This document shows, piece by piece, positions 1-6,789 of a stretch of DNA of 27,560 nucleotides. The stretch is from JAHEFX01 sp964614585 (GTDB lineage Bacteria; Actinomycetota; Acidimicrobiia; Spongiisociales; JAENVV01). Positions within the stretch are counted from its first letter, which is position 1. Every line of letters begins with the position of its first letter. The stretch is from the NCBI GenBank assembly GCA_964614585.1, contig CAZTLW010000016.1, positions 1 through 27,560 on the forward strand, written 5' to 3'. The notes beneath the pieces were generated by a model, which was not told the DNA's origin, searched no databases, and saw only the letters and a list, made by a program, of their open reading frames with translations. The position numbers and the translations under genes are program-made.

Positions 1-40
1 GGCCTACCTCGACGACCACCTAGCCCGGTGGCGTCGGTGA
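1..40 (+). CDS. possible C-terminal end of an upstream gene (partial)
   Basis: Reading the plus strand from base 2 gives AYLDDHLARWRR followed by TGA at 38-40. This looks like an amphipathic helical C-terminus and could be the tail of a gene that enters the window from the left. If real, it converges on the antiporter gene and overlaps its last 21 bases. Only 12 codons are visible, so the frame choice rests on composition alone and no function can be proposed. Confidence 0.3.
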   Translation, partial: AYLDDHLARWRR

Positions 41-1291
41 CCGGCGGGTCGGCATGGGTGCCACGTCCTCGGCCTCGGGCATCGATTGGTCGTCCTTCGA
101 CTCGAACCAGGCGCCGTACCGCTGGGCGAGCGGGTGGGACGTCGCCCCGTGGAGGAGGATGCTGAGGAAGATCGTCCACGCCGCCACCTCGAGGATCCGG
201 TCGGTGGCGGGCAGATCCGCCTCCTCCAGGATGAAGAGGGCGAAGAGGATCGACGCCAGTCCGCGGGGTCCGAACCAGCCGATGAACCAGACCGTCGGCC
301 GCGCGAGGCCGGTGCCGATCAGCGAGAGTGCCACCGGCACCATGCGGACGATCGTGAGCGAGGCGACGGCGTAGGCGATCACCTGCCAGTCCAGGTCGCC
401 GACCACCGGTCCTGCGATCGCCACCCCGAAGACGAGGAAGGTCAGGAGCATGAGCAGCCGTCCCTCGTCGACGGCGAACTCGTAGGCGCCGTCGCAGTGG
501 TCCCGGGCGGCATGGCCGAAGGCGACGCCGGCGACGAATGCCGCCACGAACCCGTTGCCGCCCACGACCTCGGCCAGCGCATAGGCGCCGACCCCGACGG
601 CCAGGGTGGTGAGCTGGCGGCTGATGCCGTCCACCCACCCCCGGGTGGCGGCCCGGTCGAGGAGTCGGCCACCGGCCCACCCCAGGCCACCGCCGACGAG
701 GACGCCGAAACCGATCTGGCTGGCGACGAAACCGGCCCCGGGGGGATCGGCCATGCCGGCCTCGGCGGCGGCGAACGCCAGGAGGATGGTGATGGCCGGG
801 AGCATGAGGCCGTCGTTGAGGCCGCTCTCCACGTTGATGGCCTGGCGGACCCGCAGGGGCACCCGCGGTGACTCGACGACGGCGAGACCGAGGGCGGCGT
901 CCGTGGGGCTGAGGATGGCGGCGATGAGCGCCGCATCCCAGAGGTCGATGCCGTCGAGGAGGAGCCACGCCACGGCCGTGCCGAGTGCGACGGTGAGCGG
1001 CAGGCCGATGCCGAGCAGGCGACCGGGCAGGGCCGCTTGTTCGCCAAGTCGGCGGAGGTCGATGCGGATGGCATCGGTGAAGAGCACGAGCACGAGGGTC
1101 GCCTCGGCGAGGAACCGCAACGCCCCCTCGTCGAGGTTCTCGCCGATGAGGTCGAGCCCGACGGGGCCGAGCGCGATCCCGGCGAGCGCGAAGACCATCG
1201 GCCCCGTGACGATGGTCGATTCGAGCCGCCGGGAGACGAGGCCGTAGCCCAGCACCAGGAGCGCGACGACGGCGATGGCGACGAGTTCCAA
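20..1291 (-). CDS. CPA1-family Na+(K+)/H+ antiporter, NhaP-like
   Basis: A 423-residue polytopic membrane protein with about 11-13 hydrophobic segments. Seen directly: SPTDA at residues 128-132, ESGLND at 155-160 (the Asn-Asp ion-binding pair N159-D160 typical of CPA1 exchangers), an Arg in a membrane segment (R316, VRMVPV) and GPRGLAS at 341-347, a CPA1 signature. The family exchanges monovalent cations for protons across the cytoplasmic membrane, serving pH and salt homeostasis. The C-terminal tail of about 30 residues is short, acidic and proline-rich, so there is no large cytoplasmic regulatory domain. The start is a TTG (complement of 1289-1291); the first residues MELVAIAVVALLVLGYG form the first membrane helix, so a start much further downstream is unlikely. 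A -10-like TAACGT lies 26 bases upstream. Whether Na+ or K+ is the substrate cannot be told from sequence. Confidence 0.9.
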   Translation of the reverse strand: MELVAIAVVALLVLGYGLVSRRLESTIVTGPMVFALAGIALGPVGLDLIGENLDEGALRFLAEATLVLVLFTDAIRIDLRRLGEQAALPGRLLGIGLPLTVALGTAVAWLLLDGIDLWDAALIAAILSPTDAALGLAVVESPRVPLRVRQAINVESGLNDGLMLPAITILLAFAAAEAGMADPPGAGFVASQIGFGVLVGGGLGWAGGRLLDRAATRGWVDGISRQLTTLAVGVGAYALAEVVGGNGFVAAFVAGVAFGHAARDHCDGAYEFAVDEGRLLMLLTFLVFGVAIAGPVVGDLDWQVIAYAVASLTIVRMVPVALSLIGTGLARPTVWFIGWFGPRGLASILFALFILEEADLPATDRILEVAAWTIFLSILLHGATSHPLAQRYGAWFESKDDQSMPEAEDVAPMPTRRSPTPPG

Positions 1292-1317
1292 AGACTGGCT
1301 TCCGGCGGGGGAGGGGG

Positions 1318-1323
1318 ACGTTA
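1318..1323 (-). promoter_or_regulatory. -10-like element for the antiporter gene
   Basis: The minus strand reads TAACGT here, matching the TANNNT pattern found before many genes in this window. The predicted transcript would start near 1311, giving a leader of about 20 nt before the TTG start. I see no convincing -35 hexamer. Confidence 0.4.
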
Positions 1324-1400
1324 CCGCGCCCCGCTTGGGCTGGCGCCCTTCGCGAGGATCCCCCGTGGGTGGGAACCAGCCGCCTGCTTGGGAGGATGGA

Positions 1401-1414
1401 GACCCTTTCGGGTT
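1401..1414 (-). terminator. small GNRA-loop hairpin after the duplicated-domain gene
   Basis: On the minus strand ACCC-GAAA-GGGT forms a 4-bp stem (5 with a G-U pair) closed by a GAAA tetraloop, 13 nt past the stop codon at 1427. No T-run follows, so it may be an mRNA 3' stabiliser rather than an intrinsic terminator. Short stems of this kind occur by chance. Confidence 0.22.
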
Positions 1415-1426
1415 CCCCGACCCGGG

Positions 1427-1810
1427 CTAGTCGACGAACGACACCGATTCGGTCGCCGCGGTGACCACGAAGACCCGGTCGTTGTTGGAGTTCGGATCGG
1501 CGGGCGTCACCCAGAAGGCGGGTCGGCCGGGGGCATAGCCCGTCGTGTAGCCGGCCATCACCTCGCCGTCGGCGAAGACGACCTCCACCTTCCGGCCCAG
1601 GCCGCTGCGGTCGGCATCGTCGCGGTGGCGTTCGGCGGGGTTCCCGTCGAGGTCGTGGACGAAGAACAGCCCCTTCAGGTCGCCGACCCGCACGACCGTG
1701 GGGGCTGCATCACCCGATCGCAGGTGGAACTCGGGGGCGTTGGGACGGAAGTTGGCGGTCGTCCCCTTCAGGATCCGACCGTCGGTGAAGTGGGCGACCA
1801 CATCGTGCAT
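1427..1810 (-). CDS. conserved small protein with internally duplicated beta domain
   Basis: A 127-residue soluble protein without signal peptide or membrane segment. It contains two gap-free repeats of 31 residues, 4-34 and 75-105, sharing a pattern V...F.DG....G.T....P..P.F.....D (about 10 identical positions), separated by a linker containing LKGLFFVHDLDGNP. The C-terminal copy ends in RPAFWVTPADPNSNN followed by RVFVV. From memory this resembles a widespread bacterial family of unknown function (possibly DUF6982, sometimes found beside PilZ-type domains); I could not verify that. The alternating hydrophobic pattern suggests two small beta-barrels. ATG 1808-1810 is the only credible start, since upstream in-frame codons contain no start. 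It lies 37 nt downstream of the amylosucrase gene on the same strand, with no clear ribosome-binding site, and is probably co-transcribed. No function is assigned. Confidence 0.75.
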   Translation of the reverse strand: MHDVVAHFTDGRILKGTTANFRPNAPEFHLRSGDAAPTVVRVGDLKGLFFVHDLDGNPAERHRDDADRSGLGRKVEVVFADGEVMAGYTTGYAPGRPAFWVTPADPNSNNDRVFVVTAATESVSFVD

Positions 1811-1847
1811 GGTTCTGTCATCGGCAGGTGACCCGGCTCGGCTTGAG

Positions 1848-3782
1848 TCACGCCGGCGACAGCCAGCGGACCTCGTAGGGGGCGAGGTCGAGGTCCCCGG
1901 CGGGTACCGGCACGCCGTCCAGCAGGTCGGCCCCACCGGCGAAGCCGAGGTCGGCGAGGCGACCGGCGACCAGCCGCTGGATCTCGGCGCTGACGTTCCC
2001 GACGACCAGCACCCGGCCTCGGGGGCTGTCCCGGAGGAGGCCGAAGACGGCGTCGTTGTGGGTCCAGACCGGGATCGTGTCGGCGGCGGCATGCAGTTGG
2101 GGGGTGGCGGCCCGGGCCGACATGATCCTCACGAGGTCGTTGAACACCCGGCCGGTCGGCGTCGAGGGGTCATGGCGATCCTCGGCCCGGGACCAATCGA
2201 TGGCGGGGCGGTGGATCCACCGGTTGTCGTCGGCGTGGCTCGCGTCGCGCCGGTAGTCGTGGTCATTGGTGGTGGCGAGTTCGTCCCCGGACCAGATCAG
2301 CGGGATGCCGCCGTGGGCGGCGGCGAGGGCGTGGAGCAGGCGGATGCGGGCGATCGCCAGGTCGACGGCTGCCTCGTCGCCGGCGTCGAGGGCGGCCTCG
2401 AGGCCGGCGAGGGAGGCCGTGGTGCCCGAGACCCGGCGGTCGTCGGTGCGGGGGTTGAACTGGAAGACCTCGCCGCGGGCGAAGGAGCCCCCGAACGTGC
2501 CCGTGAAGAAGTCGGCGAGGAAGGTGCGGTGGGCGTGGTCGTCGAGGCCGACGAGGCCGGCGTCTGCGGGGGTGATCGCCCACCCGATGTCGTCGTGGGA
2601 GCGGACGTAGGTGCACCAGGCGGTGGAGCGGGGGATCGATCCGGCCCGCTCGAGGGCGGCGGTGAGGAGGCGGGCATTGCCCTCGGCGAGTGCCGACCAC
2701 GCCAGCACCATGAAGAAGTGGTGGTAGGCGAGGTGTGACTCCTTGCCGGTCGCCTCCCCGACCCCCAGGTAGGGCTTGGTCTGCTCGATCGGCACGATCG
2801 CCTCGGCGAGCAGCAGCACCCCGGGGGCGGCGATCCTGGTCACGGCGTGCCAGACCTGCAGGATGGCGTGGGCCTGGGGCAGGTTCTCGCAGGTGGTGCC
2901 GAGTTCCTTCCACAGGAACGCCACCGCGTCGAGGCGGACGACCTCGGCACCCCGGTTGGCGAGTCGCAGGAGGACGTCGGTCATCTCGGCGAGGACGGCC
3001 GGGTTCGAGTAGTCGAGGTCCCACTGGTAGTCGTGGAAGGTGGTCCACACCCAGCGCTGGATCTCCGGTCGCCAGGTGAAGTTGCCGGGGTCGGTGTCGG
3101 GGAAGATCTCGCGGAGGGTCAGCTCGTGGCGGTCGGGCAGGTCGCGGTCGGGGAAGGTCCGGAAGTAGGCGACGTGGCGGGGGTCGCCGGCGAGGGCTGC
3201 CCGGGCCCAGGGGTGTGTGTCGGCGGTGTGGTTGGCAACGAGGTCGACGCAGAGCGAGATCCCAGCCGCCCGGAGCCGGGCGGCGAGTCGCTCCAGATCG
3301 GCCATGGTGCCGAGCCGGGGCTCGACGGCATCCCAGTCGGCCACGGCGTACCCGCCGTCGTTCTGGCCTTCGCGAGCCGCCAACAGCGGCATCAGGTGGA
3401 GGTAGGTGACCCCCAGTGCCCGCAGGTGGTCGATGTGGTCGGCCACCCCGGCGAGATCCCCGGCGAAGCGATCGGCGTAGGCGGCGTAGCCCACCATCGA
3501 CGACTGCTGGAACCAGTCGGGCTCGGCCTGTCGACGCAGGTCCAGCCGCCGCAGGTCCTCAGGACGCTCGGTATGGCGGCGGGCGGCGATGCCGAGCAGG
3601 TCGCCGACGAGGCGAGGGATCTCGGGCTCGGGATACAGGAGTCGGAGTGGTCGGACGAGGTCGTCGAGGTGGACGTCGACGCGGTCCCAGAACACGTTGC
3701 GCTCGAACCGGCCCAGTGTGGCGAGCGGTCCGGTGTCGAGTTCGGTGCGGAGGCCCTCGTCGATCAGGGTCGGGTCGATCAC
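1848..3782 (-). CDS. amylosucrase (glycoside hydrolase family 13, subfamily 4)
   Basis: A 644-residue cytoplasmic protein, close to the 636 residues of Neisseria polysaccharea amylosucrase, which transfers glucose from sucrose onto an alpha-1,4-glucan and releases fructose. Seen directly: MVGYAAYADRFAGDL near 96-110, VDLVANHT at 179-186, the GH13 nucleophile D285 in VVRLDAVAF, the acid/base E327 in LLAEAIV, and H396-D397 in VRSHDDIGW. Other subfamily-typical segments are TCENLPQAHA (298-307), SFARG and FQFNP. There is no signal peptide, in keeping with intracellular use of sucrose. The start is a GTG (complement of 3780-3782) without a clear ribosome-binding site; a CAGAAT element 7 nt upstream could give a leaderless transcript. 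Sucrose hydrolase is the main alternative because close GH13_4 relatives favour water over glucan. No sucrose transporter or glycogen gene lies nearby. Confidence 0.9.
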   Translation of the reverse strand: MIDPTLIDEGLRTELDTGPLATLGRFERNVFWDRVDVHLDDLVRPLRLLYPEPEIPRLVGDLLGIAARRHTERPEDLRRLDLRRQAEPDWFQQSSMVGYAAYADRFAGDLAGVADHIDHLRALGVTYLHLMPLLAAREGQNDGGYAVADWDAVEPRLGTMADLERLAARLRAAGISLCVDLVANHTADTHPWARAALAGDPRHVAYFRTFPDRDLPDRHELTLREIFPDTDPGNFTWRPEIQRWVWTTFHDYQWDLDYSNPAVLAEMTDVLLRLANRGAEVVRLDAVAFLWKELGTTCENLPQAHAILQVWHAVTRIAAPGVLLLAEAIVPIEQTKPYLGVGEATGKESHLAYHHFFMVLAWSALAEGNARLLTAALERAGSIPRSTAWCTYVRSHDDIGWAITPADAGLVGLDDHAHRTFLADFFTGTFGGSFARGEVFQFNPRTDDRRVSGTTASLAGLEAALDAGDEAAVDLAIARIRLLHALAAAHGGIPLIWSGDELATTNDHDYRRDASHADDNRWIHRPAIDWSRAEDRHDPSTPTGRVFNDLVRIMSARAATPQLHAAADTIPVWTHNDAVFGLLRDSPRGRVLVVGNVSAEIQRLVAGRLADLGFAGGADLLDGVPVPAGDLDLAPYEVRWLSPA

Positions 3783-3842
3783 GGTCGGGATTCTGGCCGA
3801 CTCGATTGACGCCGGTGTCGCGGTGGTGGTTGGCTGGGGGCC

Positions 3843-3962
3843 ATGAACAGACTCGCCGTCGTTCGCCTGGCCCTCGCCGGGGTCGTGGCCGCCGCCATGG
3901 CGGCGCTGATCAAGCGGGAGCTGGAGTCGCCCGGGTTCCCGGTCGATGGCCCGGCCCGCTGA
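3843..3962 (+). CDS. possible 39-residue single-pass membrane protein
   Basis: An ATG-to-TGA frame of 39 codons, too short for ordinary gene calls. The translation begins MNRLAVVRLALAGVVAAAM and has a hydrophobic, Ala/Val/Leu-rich stretch at about 4-22, then a charged segment IKRELESPGF and a short polar tail: the layout of a small single-pass inner-membrane protein. It is divergent from the amylosucrase gene and ends 7 nt before the tRNA-Lys terminator hairpin. A G-run sits directly before the ATG, but spacing is too tight for a standard ribosome-binding site. No family is recognised. It could be a chance frame in GC-rich DNA. Confidence 0.4.
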   Translation: MNRLAVVRLALAGVVAAAMAALIKRELESPGFPVDGPAR

Positions 3963-3968
3963 CGTGAC

Positions 3969-3996
3969 GAAACCCCGGCCGGGGGCTCGGGGTCTC
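3969..3996 (-). terminator. terminator hairpin after tRNA-Lys
   Basis: On the minus strand GAGACCCCG and CGGGGTTTC pair over 9 positions (one G-U) around a 10-nt loop, 5 nt beyond the 3' end of tRNA-Lys. The right arm ends in TTTC, giving a weak T-run. It is the best Rho-independent terminator candidate in the window. Confidence 0.6.
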
Positions 3997-4001
3997 GTGC
4001 G

Positions 4002-4074
4002 TGGGTCGCCAGGGACTTGAACCCTGAACCTGCCGGTTAAGAGCCGGATGCTCTGCCAATTGAGCTAGCGACCC
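4002..4074 (-). tRNA. tRNA-Lys (anticodon CTT)
   Basis: A 73-nt cloverleaf read on the minus strand: acceptor GGGTCGC/GCGACCC, D-arm GCTC/GAGC, anticodon loop CTCTTAA (anticodon CTT, reads AAG), T-arm CAGGG/CCCTG with loop TTCAAGT, discriminator A. The outermost anticodon-stem pair is a T-C mismatch. The 3' CCA is not encoded. AAG is the favoured lysine codon in GC-rich genomes. Confidence 0.95.
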
Positions 4075-4081
4075 GCCGGGG

Positions 4082-4087
4082 ATGCTA
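4082..4087 (-). promoter_or_regulatory. -10 element for tRNA-Lys
   Basis: The minus strand reads TAGCAT, ending 7 nt before the first base of mature tRNA-Lys, so transcription would begin almost at the mature 5' end. Its first three bases are also the TAG stop codon of the upstream HTH gene (4085-4087), so the promoter is embedded in that gene's end. Confidence 0.5.
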
Positions 4088-4696
4088 GGCAGGGGACCTT
4101 CGTAGCGGAAGCGCGATCGACAGGCCCTCGATCCAGCCGAGCGTGCGATGGAGCATGAGCCCGGATGCCCGGACTCGGGCGGTGCAGATGCCATGTGGGA
4201 GCACCTTGCGGCGGTGTCCCGTTCCCGTCGGCTTCCAGTAGGTCTTGATGAAGTCGACGGGTCGGCCGACGACATGTCGCCAAAAGGCTCGCGCCATGGT
4301 CTCGTCGTCGCCGTCGTGGAGGTGGAGGGCGACGGCGAAGGCGGCGCTCGGGTCGTGGAACCCCTCGACCCATTCGACGAACAAGCGGATCGCGGCTGGA
4401 TCGGTGTTCGACAGTCGGAGGTCGCCGGTCTTGCTCCCCTCGCCCCAGTACATCGTGGTGCCTGCCACCCACAGCGGATCCCCCAACAGTTCGAGGGCCT
4501 CCCACCGGCCTCGCTCCCGCTCGCCTTCGGCCGCCTCGCGGTGTCGTCGCTGGGTGTCGCGTGCGCCTCGTCCCGGCTGCGGAACGATGCCTCGGCACCA
4601 GACGCCCACCGTCGTCGGAGAGACCCCGGCTTGTGCGGCGATTGCCGCCAGCGTGTACCCCTCGGCCCGCAGTCGTCGGGCTGCTTCCCGCTCCAT
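4085..4696 (-). CDS. orphan HTH protein with LAGLIDADG-like C-terminal region
   Basis: A 203-residue protein. Residues 1-37 form a resolvase/MerR-like helix-turn-helix: REAARRLRAEGYTLAAIA, then AAQAGVSPTTVGVWCRG. A charged linker rich in Arg and Glu follows. The rest contains TTMYWGEGSKTGDLRLSNTD, then helix-like IRLFVEWVEGF, HLHDGDDET, KTYWKPTGTG and ICTARVRASG, ending in GWIEGL. The helix-GEGS-strand-Asn-Asp-helix order resembles a LAGLIDADG module (usual motif GDGS followed by a strand and DPEL...LF), with Glu in place of the first Asp; this is my inference. Proteins of this build are scattered in actinobacteria without known function. A TACGGT -10 element ends 6 nt before the ATG, so the mRNA is probably leaderless. 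It stands alone between tRNA-Lys and tRNA-Pro. A homing-endonuclease-derived regulator is possible; function unassigned. Confidence 0.75.
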   Translation of the reverse strand: MEREAARRLRAEGYTLAAIAAQAGVSPTTVGVWCRGIVPQPGRGARDTQRRHREAAEGERERGRWEALELLGDPLWVAGTTMYWGEGSKTGDLRLSNTDPAAIRLFVEWVEGFHDPSAAFAVALHLHDGDDETMARAFWRHVVGRPVDFIKTYWKPTGTGHRRKVLPHGICTARVRASGLMLHRTLGWIEGLSIALPLRRSPA

Positions 4697-4702
4697 GCAT
4701 CG

Positions 4703-4708
4703 ACCGTA
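4703..4708 (-). promoter_or_regulatory. -10 element of a probably leaderless HTH gene
   Basis: The minus strand reads TACGGT with exactly 6 nt (CGATGC) before the ATG at 4696, which puts the expected +1 on the A of the start codon. No ribosome-binding site precedes the start, as expected for a leaderless mRNA. It is divergent from the tRNA-Pro promoter 31 bp away. Confidence 0.5.
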
Positions 4709-4718
4709 TCGGTCGGGT

Positions 4719-4745
4719 GTGACACGGCGGGATGCCCGGTACCCT
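4719..4745 (+). promoter_or_regulatory. promoter of tRNA-Pro
   Basis: A GTGACA -35-like hexamer at 4719-4724 and TACCCT at 4740-4745, spacer 15 bp, slightly short. The predicted start is near 4752, three nt before the mature tRNA 5' end. Confidence 0.5.
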
Positions 4746-4754
4746 GCGCCTCCA

Positions 4755-4829
4755 CGGGCCGTGGCGCAGCTTGGTTAGCGCGCAGCGTTTGGGACGCTGA
4801 GGTCGTCGGTTCGAATCCGACCGGCCCGA
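4755..4829 (+). tRNA. tRNA-Pro (anticodon TGG)
   Basis: A 75-nt cloverleaf: acceptor CGGGCCG/CGGCCCG, D-arm GCGC with loop AGCTTGGTTA, anticodon stem CAGCG/CGCTG with loop TTTGGGA (anticodon TGG, reads CCA and probably other CCN codons), T-arm GTCGG/CCGAC with loop TTCGAAT, discriminator A. CCA is not encoded. It is convergent with the ZIP transporter gene. Confidence 0.95.
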
Positions 4830-4869
4830 CGAGAATCGGTGGCCGCCGGGGCGACCCGGTGACCGTCGA

Positions 4870-5613
4870 TCAGCCGAGCCACACCGCCGTCGCCGCCAGC
4901 AGCGCCAGGCCACCCACGAACGCCGCCGCCTGGATCGCCCGTGTCCTCGTGTCGATCGCGTGCTCGGTGAGGTAGGGCACCAGGTCCGCGGCGCCGATGT
5001 AGATGAAGTTGCCGGCGGCGAACGGCAGCAGGTACCCGGTCTCGATGACGCCACGCGACAGGTACGCGAGGACGGCCCCGACCAGGAAGCTCGAGGCGGA
5101 CAGGGCGTTGAGGGCCAGGGCCTTCCGGTTCCCCCAGCCACTGGCGCGCAGGATGCCGAAGTCGCCCAACTCCTGGGGGACCTCGTGGGCTGCCGCCGCC
5201 AGCCACGCCACCGCCCCCGTGCGGATGTCGACGAGGAAGCTCCCACCGATCGCCAGCCCCCCAAGGAAGTTGTGGAGCCCGTCGCCGAGCAGGATCAGCC
5301 AGCCCTCGGGTGCGTGCCCGCCGTGGGGTCGACGATGGTGGTGCCAGTGGAGGACCTCCTCCAGCCCGAAGAAAGCGAGGAAGCCGCCCATCGTCCAGAG
5401 ATGGACCGTGAGGTCGTTGCCGAGTTCGTCGATCGCCGTCGGGAGCAGATGGAAGAAGGCTCCACCCAGCAGCGCGCCGGCTGCGAGACCCACGAGACCG
5501 GGGAGGATGCGCTCGAACAGCGCCTCCGGGAGGACGGTCGTGAGCCCCCCAACGAGGGCGATGGCGGCCATCGCCACACCGGCCACCACGATCCACACCA
5601 GTGTGGGATCCAT
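4870..5613 (-). CDS. ZIP-family divalent metal transporter
   Basis: A 247-residue polytopic protein with about 8 hydrophobic helices. Seen directly: a His-rich cytoplasmic loop (LHWHHHRRPHGGH near 88-100) between helices 3 and 4, LGDGLHNFLGGLAIG in helix 4 and AAAHEVPQELGDFGIL in helix 5. The His/Asn/Asp/Glu residues in helices 4 and 5 form the binuclear metal site of ZIP transporters; HN...G and HE..QE..D are diagnostic. The family moves Zn2+ (or Fe2+, Mn2+) into the cytoplasm. The length matches bacterial ZupT/GufA-type members. ATG 5611-5613 is supported by the helical N-terminus MDPTLVWIVVAG. Just upstream the minus strand reads TAGCTG then GGGTGC and ATG, so the message may be leaderless or nearly so. 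No Zur box is recognisable, and metal specificity cannot be deduced. Confidence 0.92.
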   Translation of the reverse strand: MDPTLVWIVVAGVAMAAIALVGGLTTVLPEALFERILPGLVGLAAGALLGGAFFHLLPTAIDELGNDLTVHLWTMGGFLAFFGLEEVLHWHHHRRPHGGHAPEGWLILLGDGLHNFLGGLAIGGSFLVDIRTGAVAWLAAAAHEVPQELGDFGILRASGWGNRKALALNALSASSFLVGAVLAYLSRGVIETGYLLPFAAGNFIYIGAADLVPYLTEHAIDTRTRAIQAAAFVGGLALLAATAVWLG

Positions 5614-5672
5614 GCACCCCAGCTACCCGCTCGGGTGAGCTGGCAAACGACCCGTGAGGTCGTGGTGCGAGG

Positions 5673-5678
5673 TAGTTT
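5673..5678 (+). promoter_or_regulatory. -10-like element for the PRPP synthetase gene
   Basis: TAGTTT with predicted start near 5685, giving a leader of about 42 nt that contains the GGAGG ribosome-binding site at 5718-5722. It is divergent from the ZIP gene. Confidence 0.4.
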
Positions 5679-5726
5679 CGCATCGGTCCCGGCGGGTACG
5701 GCCTTGGCAGCCAGATCGGAGGCGCC

Positions 5727-6695
5727 ATGCGGTACGGCGATTCGACCAGCCACTCATCGGCCATGACCCCGGCCGGACGACCGATCGTCGTCCTGGCCGG
5801 TTCCTCCGGACGCCCGTTGGCTGGGGGCATCGCTCGCCGACTGGGGATCGAGCCCCTGCCGACCCGCACCGAGCGGTTCCCCGACGGGGAGTACGACGTC
5901 GCGGTGGACCCGGGCGTCCGCAATGCCGATGCCTACCTCGTCCAGTCGCTCGGTCCCCCCGTCAACGACCACCTGGTCGAGCTGCTGCTGCTCCTCGATG
6001 CGGTTCGTCGGGCCGGGGCCGCCCGCCTCACCGCCGTGATCCCCTACCTCGGGTATGCGCGCAAGGACCGTCGCTCGACCCCGGGTGAGGCGGTGGGTCT
6101 GCGGGTGGCGGCCGACCTCATCGTGGGGGCGGGCGCCGAGGGAGCGATCCTCGTCGACCCCCACGTGCCCCAGGTCGATTCGATCTTCTCCGTTCCGCTC
6201 GACGTGCTCAGCGCCGTGCCCCTCCTCGCCGGGGCGGTGGCCTCTCACGTCCCATCGGACGCGGTCGTCGTCGCCCCCGACCTCGGAGCGGTCCACCTCG
6301 CCGAGGACTACGCCGACGAGCTCGGGCTCGCCCGGGTCGCCGTGGTCCGCAAGGCGCGGGTGTCGGGCTCCGACGTCGAAGCCCTCGACGTCGTCGGGGA
6401 CGGCGAGGGCCGAACCGCCCTCGTCGTCGACGACATGATCAGCACCGGGTCCACCCTGGAGGCGGCGGTCTCCCACATGCGGGAGCAGTGGTCGATCCCA
6501 TCCCTGGCGATCGCCGCCACCCACGGGCTGTTCGTGGCCGACGCGGTGAGCCGCCTCGAGCGCCTCGGGGCCTCGACGATGGTGGTGACCGACAGCGTCA
6601 CCCCTGCGGGCCTGCCGACCGGCTGCAGGACGGTCTCGCTCGAGGGGCTGCTCGCCGATGCCGTCGAGCACCGGTCGAGTCGCTCCAGCGGCTGA
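5727..6695 (+). CDS. prs: divergent ribose-phosphate pyrophosphokinase (PRPP synthetase)
   Basis: A 322-residue protein of the PRPP synthetase fold, near the usual 310-320. The family makes 5-phosphoribosyl diphosphate from ribose 5-phosphate and ATP for nucleotide, histidine and tryptophan synthesis. Seen directly: FPDGE at 51-55, the ATP-binding loop YARKDRRST at 110-118, VDPHVPQVDSIF at 143-154 (usual form VDLHxxQIQGFF), APDLGAV, RKAR at 208-211 (matching the catalytic Lys/Arg of KRR), and the PRPP loop VVDDMISTGST at 233-243 (usual form DDMIDTAGT). The motifs are present but clearly altered, so this may be a second, specialised Prs or a class with different allostery. GGAGG at 5718-5722 supports the ATG at 5727, though spacing is only 4 nt; ATG 5763 is an alternative that would shorten the protein by 12 residues. 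It is not beside glmU, its common actinobacterial partner. Confidence 0.82.
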   Translation: MRYGDSTSHSSAMTPAGRPIVVLAGSSGRPLAGGIARRLGIEPLPTRTERFPDGEYDVAVDPGVRNADAYLVQSLGPPVNDHLVELLLLLDAVRRAGAARLTAVIPYLGYARKDRRSTPGEAVGLRVAADLIVGAGAEGAILVDPHVPQVDSIFSVPLDVLSAVPLLAGAVASHVPSDAVVVAPDLGAVHLAEDYADELGLARVAVVRKARVSGSDVEALDVVGDGEGRTALVVDDMISTGSTLEAAVSHMREQWSIPSLAIAATHGLFVADAVSRLERLGASTMVVTDSVTPAGLPTGCRTVSLEGLLADAVEHRSSRSSG

Positions 6696-6789
6696 CGGTC
6701 GGGCGTCGACGGCGGGCCGGGCCCGGTTTCGGGACCCTGTCCGATGGGTAGTGCGCCGCAGCCCGCGAGCACCGACGAGAGGAGCCCTC

